DNA from: Astur gentilis
Lineage: Eukaryota > Chordata > Aves > Accipitriformes > Accipitridae
Reading direction: 5' to 3'
Length of the DNA: 64,000 nt
Assembly (NCBI RefSeq): GCF_929443795.1
Contig: NC_064889.1
Coordinates: 15,263,299 to 15,327,298 of the forward strand
Positions 1 through 13,600 of this stretch are shown piece by piece (the stretch's first letter is position 1; each line of letters begins with the position of its first letter). Made by a program: the position numbers and the translations under genes. Under the pieces are notes generated by a model that worked only from the letters and a program-made list of their open reading frames with translations, did no database searches and was not told the DNA's origin.

Positions 1-2502
1 TCCATTTTTGAGGTACTGATATTCAGTTTTCTAAGTGGAATGGACACTAATCATGTATTCCTCTTTGCATGCTTCTTTGGTGCTGTGATTGCTGCTGGAG
101 AATCTCCCCGAATACCCCCAAATCCTCAGCAGATCATTTGCACATGGCCTCCTGACCCCCAGTGCATACCATATGAACTACATTATATTGCCTCTGGTGC
201 ACCATGCAGTCTGTGATTCACTATACAGCATCATTTATTAGGTCTTACAGCATCAACTAACAAGAAATTCAGAAATAGAATAGTTTGGCTTTAAAGCTGC
301 TAGAGGATTGCAGTTATGTGTGGTCTAAGCTGCTTCCCCAGCAAATTAACAGAAGTCCCAAACATGAAGCTTTCAATTCATCTTTTAGTTCCCCTTTTAA
401 ACCATCTTTATCTGGACTATTGGTTACTGACTTCTCTCGCCTTAAAAACTCACTTGCAAATACAGGAAGTACAGTCTCAAGAATGTATCAGCTTAGTTCA
501 ATAAAAATTGGATGACATGAGTTGTTTTGTACCAGGACGGTATTTTGTAGCTGGCATCATAATGCAATGAAAGCTTGCTGCTTGGCAGAGCCATATGTGA
601 ACACATGAGCAATGCTTCCATGAGCTATAAATAGCACCTCTTAATCCTTGCATTGATCTTCATGTGCTTGCTTAAGGTTCACCTACCTATATTTGTATAG
701 ATTAATGTCATTTCTTTGATTTAAAATAAAATCAGCTATGTCTCAAAATAATGTTAAACACTACAATTTGTCATGATGTAACAGGCAGTTATTAAAGATA
801 AGAGCTGTTTCCCAGACTAAAAGTAGACGCAAAGACCTAATGGCCAGTTAGTCTCCTACTTTGAAGCTGACTATTAATAAATAAGCATTTTTATGTCCTC
901 CACAGTATTCTTTTGCTGGCACACTTACAAATGCCTTCTTAGTCCTGACATCAAGCCTGATCTGCCACCATTTAACAGAGAGATTGAAGAGAATATATAT
1001 GATTGAAGAGAAACATATATATCTTTTATATTATAAATACTGGTTGGTGATCCAGTAAGGTCTAATCAAGATCAGCCTGAGCATATTGCTTGTGAGTTGA
1101 GTATTACCAGGCAAGGGGCTACACAAGTGAGTCTGGTTTGTTGCTGCCATCAGGATTCCCAGTGAGGAATCTGTCGTGTGGCATAAGGCTGATACTTGTG
1201 ATTTGAGAGGGAGTTGGACTACCTAACTAAAAATGACCATTTAAACACAAATAATGTAGTTTCTGACACAGGAATGTTACAATGTGGTGAAGGATCGTCA
1301 ATTTTGATACTGTGCTGCTGAAGGGACTGTCTTTCAGATGAAACATAAGATCAGAACTCTAGGAATCTCATGTCGTCATAAGTATGAACCTCTGACAATT
1401 TCTGCATGGGAGGAGTCTTAATTTTCATGTTTTCACTACTCCATTTTGCTTTCCTAAGTTTCACTGCAGTTTATGTAGGATATACATGTTTTTCAATCTT
1501 AATCTGACATCTAATATTGCTAAATAGTTAAATAGTTGTATGATTTTCTACAAGTGATCGCATCCAGGTGCCTCATGATGATGTTGCCATTTATAAAATT
1601 CAGGAAAAAGAAAGAACAAATGATTTTGCAACATCAAGAAATGAATATAATTGAGTAAATGACAGGAAGCTGAGAGGTTACACATTCTGGTGACAGCAGC
1701 TTATCAACACCGCTTTCATGTAGCAGTTTGATTAGTAATTATATTGTTAAAGACACCCTGTTCCTACCTTCATTTTTATATTGCATGTGAATAGAGGGTG
1801 GTATTACATACAGTTGAAGTTCTTTCCCCTTCCTCCCCCACAAGAACACTTAAAGCTTTCAAGAAATGCATGTGTTAGTTTTTGAGGACTCCTGCTTTTA
1901 AACTGAGGGTGTTGTTTGATCAGTAAGATAGTTTGCTGTTTGACTTAAATTCTGACTTAAAGCCAAATTTTGAACTGTTTGCCATTGGGGAAGTCAATCA
2001 ATAGTTTTGGGCTGTGCTAACTGAGCAAGTTTTCCCTTTTTCTCTAGAATTGGTGTCAACTATACAAATAAAGTCAACAGGAATGCTGGGGATGTTATTT
2101 TCTTCATAAAGCCCGAAATAGAAGCCAGGACATTTCAGCACAGAGAAGGCAAGTTGGAATTAGAAGGATCTGTAGCTACTAGAAATGAAGATTTCTGATA
2201 ACGAAAGCATGGCATACCAGAATCCACATATTCAACACCATCATGGGTAGACTTGGGGGCCTCCTCCATGAGGAAGTGGAAAGGAACGATGGAGCTGGAA
2301 AAGGCTCACTCACTAGTGCTTCTTTCACAGGGCGAGAGATGAAAATGAAAGGACAAAACAGGTCCTTTTGAACAAACACTTCAAACATCCAATTTCAGGG
2401 GTCGTTTATGCTACCAAATGCTCATAATTATTTTTTAAATCAAAAGGTGATAGATCTCAACACAACAGAATCAAACAATGCATCCCATACAGGTGAGCTG
2501 CT

Positions 2503-2534
2503 ATGGGCCTACCACGCAATGGGCCTACCACACA
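2503..2534. repeat. 16-bp tandem duplication
   Basis: Two adjacent copies of ATGGGCCTACCACRCA differ at a single base (G in the first, A in the second). This is a local duplication with no evident function. Confidence 0.7.
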
Positions 2535-3239
2535 ATGTGCCCTGACAGTTTCTACTCAGAAGCCGAAACAGGACTTGATTAACAAGCCCGGTGTAAATCA
2601 GTGGTGGAATATGCTGGCAGGGTGATAAGAAGTTTCCCATATAGCGTTTGACTTTACGGACACAGGAACTAAGAAGCGAAGCTCAAGACATGAATCTTCA
2701 GCCTGCACTGTGGCAGCTGCATACAAATAAGCAGCCTATACGTTTGAAAGCTTGAGAAGTAAACTGGCTGTGCATTGAAAGGTAGGCATTTGGAGGTGGT
2801 AAATTTAGCCCTGACTCATCCAATGGCAATTTTGACACTTGGGTGGACTAAATTACTTTTAGGAGTTGCATCATGTTTTTACCAGATAGTTTGATTGAGC
2901 ATGATTTAACCCATTCATATACCTATGGCCAGGTTCTAGACCTTTCTCACTTGAAGTGACTATGCAAGGATTTGTTTGTATGTAATGTATAGGACATAGA
3001 TATGTTCTGGGTCATCAAGTTCCTTTCTGTCAGAGGCAATCATATCAATTAGTCTATTGCTTAAACTTATCAAATACTATCTTAAAACTGAACTCTTTTT
3101 TTTTTATTTATTCATTACTTCTACTGTAAAAGACTTAGAAGACCTTTTACTGTTCATAGCTAAAAATCTTTTTCCAAGAGCTAGTGAAAGTTTCTTCACA
3201 GCTTTGTCCATCACATTAAAGAGTTCTTTCCTCTCCCTG

Positions 3240-3362
3240 GTGTTAACTCCTCAAGTATTTACAGAGAGCACTCGTATGCCAAGCTCTTCAGCCTCTTCCT
3301 GATGGACAGGTGCCCTGTTTCCTCAGCCACCTTAGTGGTCCTCCTTTGTATCGTTTCAACAC
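3240..3362 (-). mobile_element. CR1 LINE remnant (antisense to + strand)
   Basis: The + strand reads like the complement of the 3' part of the CR1 reverse transcriptase ORF. Recognisable pieces are a block like 'AAGTATTTACAGAGAGCA', then 'CTCTTCAGCCTCTTCCTGAT', then 'TTAGTGGTCCTCCTTTGTAT'. These match from memory the CR1 stretch that encodes the conserved ATKMI...LSYEERLRELGLFSL region. Many substitutions and no open frame indicate an old, dead copy. Confidence 0.6.
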
Positions 3363-4109
3363 GAGGGAATCGGAATCGTGCCCATTATTGCAGACGGGTG
3401 CTTCTACAATGGTGTTAATACTTCCCGAGGTACTACCAGAAAGAGCTGGCCTGGCACGGTAGAGATGCATTTGTTGTTTTTCCCCAAGCCACACAGGATG
3501 ATCACTCTCTCTTGCCAATGTCCTGGATTTAAATGCCCAGTAACTTCTAGGAATAATGGCTTTCATCTCTGTTTGCCTTGCACACAAGACTCATTCCACC
3601 TTTGTTTGCACACTGACAGTTTAGTGTTGATACTCATGTATAAACAAAGTTTGAAGACAGAAGAAAATGCTGATGGATAAATTCAAACGTATGCCTGATT
3701 TTTGTTATTTTTTTGACATTTAAACGGAAAAAAAGGCGAGTTCGCAATTGAAACACTTTTAAAACGCTCATGTCCTTGTTCTTAATAACCCAGCTAAATT
3801 CTGACGCAAAAAGAGAAGCATGATTTTTTTCACGGGTTTCTTAGAGAGACTCCTGCACTAGTCGGATCAAGGGAACCTCTCTTCCACCTACCACCTTTCA
3901 CGAAAACGGATCGCCTCCGAAAAGGCACCGCGCACACGACTGCATCCGCCTGCCGTTTCTTGCGGTGCCATCAGTCAATAATTAACCCGGGAAGCCTCTT
4001 TCACAACGCTTAGTTCAACTGTTACAGCATCCACTTGGCATTTCGCCCCCGTCGTTCGTTGGCGGTTGGCGGAGGAGCCCCCCCATTCCCTGCCGCCGCC
4101 GTGCCGCCT

Positions 4110-4135
4110 CCCCCCCCCTTCCCCCCCCCCCCCCC
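4110..4135. repeat. Poly-C tract (C9-TT-C15) upstream of TM6SF1
   Basis: A run of nine C, two T and fifteen C lies within the CpG island about 400 bp before the start codon. The opposite strand is a long G run with potential for G-quadruplex formation, and the tract is prone to length variation. Confidence 0.9.
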
Positions 4136-4524
4136 GCCGCGACGCCCCACGCCCGCGGTCCCGCGCGGGCGGCATCACCCCCGGCATCATGGCTCGGCTC
4201 GGCTCGGCGCCGCGCCGCCTTCGGGGCAGCCCCCTACCCCCGGGGAAAGCTCCACGGCCCTCCCCGAGCCTCCGGAGGAGCAAGCGGGCGGCTCCGGTTT
4301 CTGAGGCGGATTTAACCTTCCCCGCGCGGGGCGGGAGGGGGCGGCCCGCCCCGCCGCGGGGCGCGCGCCGGCGATGGGGCGGGCGGCGGGGCGGCGAGCA
4401 GAGGCCGGCGGGGCGGCGGGCGCCCCTCCGCGGGGGGTGAAGGGCTGAGGCGAGGCGGCGCCTCGGGCAAGGCGCGGCGCTCGCCTCGGGGCGCAGAGGG
4501 CGGCTGCCGCCTCCCGCCGCGGGG

Positions 4525-4616
4525 ATGAGCGCCTCGGCGGCCACCGGCGTCTTCGTCCTCTCGCTCACCGCCATCCCCGTCACGTACCTCTTCAACTGCC
4601 TGGCGGCCGGCGGCAG
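4525..4616 (+). CDS. TM6SF1: TM6SF1 coding exon 1
   Basis: Encodes residues 1-30 plus two bases of codon 31, starting MSASAATGVFVLSL and containing the first membrane segment. Donor is GGCAG|GTGAGG. The exon lies inside the CpG island. The 5' UTR upstream is not delimited. Confidence 0.95.
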
Positions 4617-7600
4617 GTGAGGCGGGCGAGGCCGGGCGGCTCCCGCCCGGCGGGGAGGGCAGCGGAGCGGAGCGGAGCGGAGCGGCGGGGCTGAGGGAGG
4701 TGCGGGCGGGCGGGGGAGCCCGGCGGGTATTTTTAGCGGCGGCGCAGGGAGAGGGCAGCTGCGGCCGCGGGGCTGAGCGGGACGGGGCGGGAGGCGGAGC
4801 GGGGCAGCGCAGCGGAGGGCGCGGGTCGGGCCTCGCCGCGGGCAGCCGGGCGCCGGCGGGGAGCGGCTCGGGCGGGAGCCGGAGACCCGCTCCCGGGTCC
4901 TCCCCGCGTCCTCTGACGGGAGCCGGAGACCCGCTCCCGGGTCCTGCCCGCGTCCTCTGACGGGAGCCGGAGACCCGCTCCCGGGTCCTGCCCGCGTCCT
5001 CTGACGGGAGCCGGAGACCCGCTCCCGGGTCCTGCCCGCGTCCTCTGACGGGAGCCGTGCCGGGATGCGACCCGGGGAGAGGCGAGCGGGGCTCCTGGCT
5101 CGGGAGCCCGGCCCGGCCCCTCACCCCAGGACCCTCGGAACTGCGCCTTTCGCATCACCTGAAGCGTGTCCCGGCGTCCCCGGGGCTCGGGCGACCGCCG
5201 CTCCCGCCCGCGGCTCGCCGCCGGGGCCGGCTGGTAACGCCGAAAGGACAAACCGGCCCGGAAGGTGCCGCCGGCCGCCGCGGCAGCCGCGCCCGCACCG
5301 CGCCTGAACCGCGGGGCAGCGGGCGCTGGAGGCCGTCCCGGGGCTCCGCGGCCTCCCGCCGGCGCCCCTGTCAAGGCATTCACAGACAAAATCCAATTCT
5401 ATTTGAAAACGAACGGAAGAACTCGGCAGCCTCGGAAAGCTCCCCAGCCCCGCGCCTCCGGCAGCCCGTAGGACGTGCGAGTTTTAACTGGAAATGCCCA
5501 TATGCCCTCGCTCTGCCGAAAAAATAGGATCCCAGGGTAAACCGCAGGTCTAGAAAAGCAAGGTCTTTCCTCATGGAAAAACCAGTGTACTTAAAGGTCC
5601 GTGTGCTATTTTGTGATCCCACAGCCTGGGGTGTTTTGCAACTTTACTGCACAAATATTTGCTCTGTGTTTTTAAGGCTTTGCTACATCTGTTCCTTCCT
5701 CATTTTCCTCCTTCTGGCCCGTAACTTAATTTTTTGTTTCTCATTGCTAGAGAAATGCTGAATAACACGTGCTGACTTACTTGATTCGTTGCCAATATTT
5801 ATTTCAAATTGATAGACCGCAGTGAAAAGTCACTGCGATATTAACAGCTGTAACGGCATGAAGAAATTAATCACTGGGAAAACAGACTAGCAGAAGATTC
5901 AAACCGTAAAAAAATCAACAAGCTAGTACTGCTCATCCTGACTCAGAAAGTATGTGTGTAGATATTCCGAAATATTTGATCTTACAAGTTCTTTGCAATA
6001 GTTTTAAGTCAGGTTTCACTAAGGCTGAAATGGTCATAATGTTATTTGTTTGTACACAATTTGTTTTCTTGGCCCGCAGAGTGGTACTATGTATAAAATT
6101 ATGTACCAAATATTTTTAGCTTATGCATCTGAACTTTACCTACCTTCCCCCTCCTGTTTTTTCCCCATACACAAGCACAAAAATGAAGACTGAGAAGGAG
6201 AGTCTGTCTTAAAGAGAACTAAATACGATTGATGCACTTAGAGCTTATAGACCAATTTCAAACTGATTTTCTTAACTTGCGTTTTCTTGGGGAAGGAGAC
6301 AAATTTGCTTTGTGCTGAAGATTTTTGTGCTTTCCGCTACTATGACTTTACATGCACTAACATTATAGCCCCATCTTCAGAGAAACGGTCTTTTCTGCCG
6401 AGCCCACCTGGGTTGATTACTGACCACCACCACCACCCCCACCCCCCCCCCCCCCCCAAAAGTGATCCTGCTTTATAGGGCCAGAGAGACCCTGGCACTT
6501 CCAACACTGGAAATTAAACCTAGATCCATCATAGGCGCTCCACACTGCTATTCGTATTCCATGGGACTGATGTGTTTTATTTGTGAATATGTAGTTCCCT
6601 GAGTAGATAATTTATTGCTGGGATTAGACTAAATGTCCCTAATGATCCTTTTTGGCTTTGAAATCTCTCTGTTTGTGACTTTCACCTCTTGTTGGCCTTT
6701 AAGTTTTCCATCATTTTTATTTATTTTTGCAGATACTAGTATGAAAATGATTTTAGTCGGACAAATCTAGACTCCTGGATATGTTATTTATCTAGCTATT
6801 TCCATATTTTCTTTTTTTTAGATGATCACGTGTGAAAAGACAGGCACATAAATTCTGCAAAACTATAAAATGGGTACTATGACAGACTATGAGATGGACT
6901 TTAAAAACAGCCTTTTAAAGTATTCAAAGTTACTTTGAGAGTATGTGCATTTGAGGATAGCTAGTAAGAAAAGCTGAAGAAGCAAAATTCTGTCTCTTTC
7001 TCTGTCTTTTAAATTTTTTTTCTTTTTAATACTGTTACAGTTCCTGGGTAATTGTTGCAGTTGGATTGCTGGTTCTGGTTTTTATTGCTCTGTTGGCTCG
7101 TGTTCTTGTCAAAAGAAAACCACCAAAAGACCCGCTGTTTTATGGTATGTCTTGGTAACAATGAAGCTAAATTCAGAAAGTGTTAATTTATGTAAATGAT
7201 AATATGCGACAGTTATTTCAGTTTGAACATTTAAGGCAGGGCTTCAGAACCCAGTCTGGTGAGGTGCTAAGGAGCCAAGAAAGAAAGAAAGACTGGAGAA
7301 AACAGAGGAGAAATAATGCTTCTTTCGAACCTTTTTATTCTTCTCAAATAGGAGATCCAGCTTAGGGACAACCCAGACCTCCTATTTGACAAGAATAACA
7401 CTCGAGTTGGGCTGTGGAAGTGTTTGAAATACTGTCATACCTGCTCTGTTAAGATCCTCCTTGTAGCAGTACTTAGGCACCACAGTAGATCTCTTATGCC
7501 TGTCTCATCCTGAGTGGACTCATTAGGGATTTTTGGATCTTTTGGATCAATGGCCTCTATGGCTTGGTTCTTCCTATGACTGAATTCCTTAATTCTGCCA

Positions 7601-10600
7601 TTTTTATTAGGCTTCTGTGTTAACTCATCTTTGTGATACATAAGAAAGTTCCAAGCACTCCCAACTCCTGGCTCAGGCTGTCTGCAGACTTGGGCAAACA
7701 TTTCTATATTGATACTTTGCCATAAAAGCATAAAGATCTAGATTACCTTTGAAAAGGAAACCTTAGATCTAGATTACTTTATAGCAAAAATCTGGAAGAA
7801 AAAACACTGCTGTTTTTCTAAATTTTACAAGATGGGCCCATAGGCAAAGCAGCGTATGGACCACGTATATTTGCCCTCTGTCTTCCTCCTCATGACAACT
7901 CGTAGGCATCTGTCCCCAGTGTTCTGCGTGAGGCCAGGAACTCTCAGTTCACACTGAAGTCAAAGGAAATAAATAACATAAACGTACTGCAAATAAATTT
8001 CCTGTCTCAAAGGAGTGACTCGCTAACTTGCCAGACAGATCTCCTATGGACTGCTGTGGCTAATACAGTTTGCCTTGCTCACGTCCAAAAATGGCAAGTC
8101 ACCTTTCCCTCTCCACCTCGCTTTTGTTGTCCTTTCTCCTTTCCAAGAGATGAGTACAGTCAAGGTTGTCTACTTCGTGTGACCAAGAGTTTTGAACGGC
8201 TACATAGTCCTTTCTGCAGACACTGACTTTCCACGGAGGCTGTGCCTACAGTTCTGCAGGATTTCACGTTCCTAAGAAAAGCTTCCTAAGAACTCTTGAC
8301 TAACCACTAATTAAAAAATACTAAGCTATGTAGGAAAGTCATATTGTACATTAACTATCTGTGACCTCCAAGCAGATGCATCTAGTCCAATAGATCTCTG
8401 CCTGACTGAATTTATTGGACTGTGAAGCAACTGCATGATTCCAAATCTTTGTTAATTCATTAAATTTTTTCCCCTTTGTCTTATTACAGTTTATGCTGTA
8501 TTTGCCTTTACCAGTGTAGTGAATCTAATAATTGGACTGGAGCAGGATGGAATTATTGATGGATTCATGACTCATTACTTGAGAGAGGTAAACAATTGTT
8601 TGCCTTACAAATGTAAATAAAATCTTTACTATAAATAACTTGGTATGGTATTTGTCACAGAAAAATAGCCACTTACATATTCAAAAGGGTTTTCTCAAAT
8701 TTGGTCATTGACCTGTTTCATTATTGTTATGGACAAAACCTTCACTGATTTGAAATCACTGACTCATTTGGGAAAAATAGCATACCATTCAAGCTCCAAT
8801 GGTATTTCACTTAGTTTAAATAATACTGTTCTGTATTAACTTCTGTGGGAATTGAATGGACTGTACATGTTTGCAGAAAGCCATAGATAGCACTCAGGAG
8901 TGGATGAGTACTGCAGTACCTACATGTGTTACCAAGAAGGAAACAAAATTGCTCCTTTTTTTTTTGCCTAATCACTTTACTAAAAGGAATTAGAGTTAAA
9001 AAATGATGACCAGATACGTAGTCAGCAGAATCTGTTGGCTGCTGAACATCAACATCCACCAAAAATAGCTCAGTAAGAGCTTGATATGAAAGTCACTGAA
9101 GTCATTGAAAAGATTCCATGAACTTTAGCATGAAATGAGTTGGACCTTACAAGGTTATACGTTGTCATCGATATATTCAATATTGTTTTAGATCTCTAGG
9201 TTGCTAAATATATCTCTTTTTGTTTAGCTTTTATCACTAAAATACGCAAAAGTAATATTTCCATAATGTAAGTAGAACAATGCTGACAGTCATACATAGG
9301 AGTTTTCCCTTCCATCTTGCACTCTATTGTGCAACTATAGAACTGATTTAATTATACCTAATCCTACCTAAATCAGGTTTGTGCCTGGCAACGTGTATCA
9401 TCAGTCAAAAACTGTACCTCTGGATTAAAAGAACATCAGTTACTTTTCTGAAATTGTTTCCTGTTGGTTTTTATTAATTATTTGTTCTTCTTCCTCTAAT
9501 CAGTGTATCTTTTTTAAAATAAATGTTCCGTAGGGTGAACCGTATCTCAACACTGCATATGGCCATGTGATCTGCTATTGGGATGGCTCTGTTCATTATC
9601 TGATGTATCTGTTGATGGTGGCAGCTATTGCATGGGAGTAAGTAATTTTGATTTACGTACTGTTTACTTTGCTTGCATTCTCATATAAACTACAAAGGGC
9701 TTTCTTTTCTATGCAGTATTTAGATTTTTCTTTCAGGACCATTTCATGCCTTAGGCCAAAGCAATGCTTTTAAAATTCCATTACTTTCAGGAATTGTACC
9801 CTCACCAAATTACTCTTACCTGAATAAGCCCAGCAAATACATTGAGTTGTAGTCTGTCTTCACTCTGCAGCAGAGAGCATAGCCCATCTGCATGCTTTGT
9901 GTTAGTTAAAAGGAAAGCTTAAAGATGATGCATGTTAAAACCATGTGCGAAAACATTTCTTTTTCCTAAATAACATATTTATGGTAGGAATAATGTATTG
10001 CTTAACATGATGATGATCTCTCATCCATGGTAGAGAGTACCATGCAGTTTAAGAGAAAATGGTTATTTCTAGAGATTCTTATGTTTCCTGCTGTTGAATA
10101 AAGAGTTTGAGAAAATATGTATTTAAATTCCAGAGGCTAATGTATCCACTGGTAATAAAAACATTAACAGAATGAAATGAATTATTAATTCTTTTATAGT
10201 TTTGTACAACCTGCGATGTGCAAAATCATGCAGCCTTCAAATGAGTGAAACGTAACAGCAAATAACTAATTATGCACAAATCCTGTACTGGTCATGTGAT
10301 AACCTTCTCACACGTATGTAGGATTTCTCCATATCCCCCTCTCAGAGGCAAGAATCCACTGTTGACTTGTGGTACAGATTTTAAAACCTTTACTTACTAA
10401 GATACAACCATGGCAATTAGTATCATATTTTAGGGTGATTTGAGGTAGGGCATTTTTAGGGATGGTGCAATAATTATGTCTTGTTTTCTTTTTTACACAG
10501 ACAAAGCTATAGAACCATTGGCCTCTACTGGCTAGGTTCCATTATCATGAGCATCATTGTCTTTATGCCTGGAAACATTGTGGGTAAGGACATAATTTTA

Positions 10601-13600
10601 TGACTAACTTTTTCCTGTGAAACATTTTCTAAATTCAGCATTAGGCTATCTATATATTACTGCAGTATTGGTTTGTTCTGTAATAATATGAAAGAGGAAT
10701 TTTAGGAATATCAGTAAAGCGATGCAAGATATTTTGAAATTTAAATATGAGGAAGGGAAGATGGAGACCAGAAAAAAAAAACCCTTTCAATTTACATTGC
10801 TTTCAAGGAAAAAAAAAGAAAAGTATTTTGTGACACCCATAAGGCTTTTATCCAAACTAAGTTTAATTTAAGCAATGAGACAATAACTGTCTCTTAGTAT
10901 CATAAAAATATAAATCTTATTTTGCATAAAATTTCCAATTTACTTAATATTTCAAGCAGCTTACAAGAGGCATCCAAATCACCTTTAGAACTGAAATCTG
11001 GAAGTGATTCTATTTTCAAAATAAATTTAACGTTCCTAGATTTCTAACATAAATCAGTGCATAGCTGTGCTGCTAGAGGTTGAGAATTGTAATACAAAAT
11101 TTTACATCATTATTACTGGTAGGTGGTCCTTTAAGAGTGCCACCCCCCTCAATTAAAGATTTCCTTTTTAGCAAAGCTTAAATTGATGCAAAGTTGACAA
11201 GTGTTCAACTAAGAAAAATGTTGATGTGTCCAAATCCTGTAGTCAGCTGTAGAAAAGCTCACGATGGCACTGCTTTTTATGACAGAGGAAGAATATTCAT
11301 GGTGCAGCCTGGGGCCAGTCCAGTTCCCTCCATTGTAGATACACAGGCACCACAGATAAAACAGTCAGCAGATTTAACGCTACAATACCTTTTCCTCATT
11401 CCTCTAGAGAAGGCTGAGAAACTTGTTCGCAAGAGCATGCCTTCTGCCTTCCTTTCTGACATAGGGAGTAGCCAGTGTAAAGGACATGGATTTTCCAGAT
11501 TTACTTGTGCTGAGGATAGCTCTCTGAATTTATGTTTTGTCTTTAAATATTAGTACAGGCCTGCAGGAGAAATCAGGACTTTGGAAAACAAATGCAATAT
11601 CAGATCTTCAAAAATGGATGCATTCCTTTTTTCCATTTTTAAAAGAATGATGTCTGTATTTGAAACAGGTTCCATTAAGAGATTTCAAAGCTGTCCCATC
11701 CTATAGGAGTGACAGAGTGACAGGAGTGGTTTCCTGTCCCCTCAAAACTCCCTTAATTTCTGAAATGGCTTCCTGTCTGATGGCTCTCTGTCACCTGTGA
11801 CTCTACCACTGTTGAGCACATGATTTTCAAGAAGATTTGTGTGTTGCTTTAAGAGCTATTTCTAATATTTTATGTCTACATTACCATAGCTGCTTCAGGT
11901 TTGATATTACATAGGACATTTTTTAACTCTTCTGCAACACAGCTTACAAATTCTCATACATCCTATGATAATTTTTTAACAGGCAAATATGGAACAAAAG
12001 TGTGTCCTGCTTTTTTCCTAAGTGTGCCATATATTTGCCTTCCCATATGGGCTGGGTTCCGAATTTATAACCAACCTTCAGTGACTCACGACACTCCAGT
12101 CAAGGTAATATTATTGTATTTAAGTGTTGGCTGCTGTTAGGAAAAATGAAATATGCTTGGCTGTTTCTACTGAGTTTTATAGGTCCCTTGGTGAGCATGG
12201 AATGTACTGTAACTGTTCACTGTTATGACAATTCCTGCCAGGCTGCGTAGACACTGTAAAAATATCTATACTGTGGGACCATTTAATTATGGTGGGCTAA
12301 AGAAAAAGCAAAAGAATCTCATGTTTAGAGTAAAGAACCCATTTCTAGGTGTAATTGTGTTACTAACCTCTATCTATTCAATTTCTGTTTCAATTTCATA
12401 GCTGATGAAAATATTGACATATACCAGCTTCATAAAGCACCACAAAATCCTGACAGAAGCTCTGCAGGAAAGTATTCTTCTGCAGACAACTTACAGATTT
12501 CATGTAATTTAATAATTTTTTGTATGTGCATTCTGCAATAATAGATTTTACAAGTAAGACACTGTACATTAATTGATATGAAAATTATTTACACACTTCT
12601 TATTAAAAAAAATCCATGAAATTAATGTTTGCTTAAAACTCCTTAGACCTTTGCCTTTGAATTGAATAGTTGGGCTATAATAAGTTTAACTGAGCAATCA
12701 AGAAATGCAGTAAGAATTTATGGACTGTTTTATAAAAAAAAAAAAAAAAAAAAAATCCCTGCAGTACAAAGCACAGAACAGATCTTTAACTCTTTGTTGC
12801 TATAAGCAAGCCAGTTTATTGCCACAGCACACCATATCAGTTTTAAGTAATATAATCAATTAATATTTTTGCATCACAAGAGCTCCTGAGTCTCAGTCAG
12901 GTTCATTCTGTAACTGAAAACATAGACACAGATGAAGGAGTTAGTTCCTATTCCACAGCTAATAGGCAGTCAGTGTGCAAGTGGCATAGCCTAGGGCATA
13001 GAATAACAGCAGATGATGCACTGACAGATTTTCCTAGAAATGTATGAAAGGTAACATTCAGCCATCCATTCATGATTCTTCAGTAGGAAAGAGAGGTATA
13101 GATAGATATGAGTATCTCCTGAAGTTTGAAGAACTGCTACAGAATCACCACCTTTAGGGCAAGTCCCTGTGAAAGGCAAATTGGGAGAGAGACTTCAGGT
13201 GCCAAACCCTCTTCTACCCTCCTGCATAGGCTTACAAGAAACTACATGTCCCATCCATCCCAAAGCAATTTGAGATGACTTACTTAAAGGTGTCACTAGT
13301 TCTGGCCAGAAACACATTCTTTAGAGTCATCAGGGTAGAGAAGTGTAGCTAAAGGTAGTGATGGCGAATTTTGCCATATAATATTAGTGAGAACAACCTT
13401 TCCACGGAGGATGGATGAAGGTTTCAGTTCTTTTTCCTAGTACTGAGAACACCACAGAAATTGCTATTATAGAAAATACATGATGGACTGCTTATTTGCT
13501 GAAATATAGCTTATCAGCTCCTAAGCTTATCAGGAGCTAAATTGCTTACCTAGGTTTGATATTCTACTTCAGTATATATTGCAGAGAAACTTAGTTTTTT

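Larger units (their letters stand above)
1..4039. other. Intergenic region upstream of TM6SF1
   Basis: AT-rich DNA with no exon I can recognise on either strand. The open frames here are short and resemble no family. It holds a CR1 remnant near 3240-3362, a possible ancient repeat tail near 1308-1375 and a 16-bp tandem duplication at 2503-2534. In mammals the neighbour on this side is BTBD1, transcribed away from TM6SF1. No BTB or PHR domain exon is visible here, so that gene, if kept, lies further out. Confidence 0.7.
4040..5370. promoter_or_regulatory. CpG island / TM6SF1 promoter region
   Basis: This stretch changes abruptly from AT-rich flanks to very G+C-rich, CpG-dense sequence. It contains many GGGCGG-type (GC-box) motifs, for example around 4325-4400 and 4630-4690, and TM6SF1 exon 1 sits in its middle. 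No TATA box is obvious upstream of the start codon, as is usual for CpG-island promoters with dispersed start sites. The transcription start cannot be fixed from sequence; it probably lies between about 4300 and 4520. Long open frames on the opposite strand here are Pro/Arg/Ala-rich by-products of base composition. Confidence 0.85.
4617..7040 (+). other. TM6SF1: TM6SF1 intron 1
   Basis: The first 750 bp continue the CpG island and contain an (AGCGG)5 array and a 44-bp minisatellite. The rest is AT-rich with a poly-C tract at 6442-6457 and a CR1-like 3' end at 6612-6672. No coding sequence is recognised. Confidence 0.9.

Noticed and set aside
1..4500. BTBD1 or another divergent gene sharing the CpG island
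   Set aside because: No BTB-domain exon, splice structure or recognisable protein on the - strand.
3975..5389. Long open frames on both strands in the CpG island (for example - 4312-5124 and - 4733-5389)
   Set aside because: They are Pro/Arg/Ala/Gly-rich, overlap one another in several frames, run through the minisatellite and oppose a securely identified TM6SF1 exon. High G+C removes stop codons, so they are composition artefacts.
11194..11553. 119-codon frame in TM6SF1 intron 5 as an extra exon
   Set aside because: TM6SF1 is already complete and in frame without it, and it has no family resemblance.
11901..12140. Open frame spanning TM6SF1 exon 6 with extra sequence on both sides
   Set aside because: Only 11983-12104 is exon; the flanks are intron read-through beyond good AG and GT splice sites.
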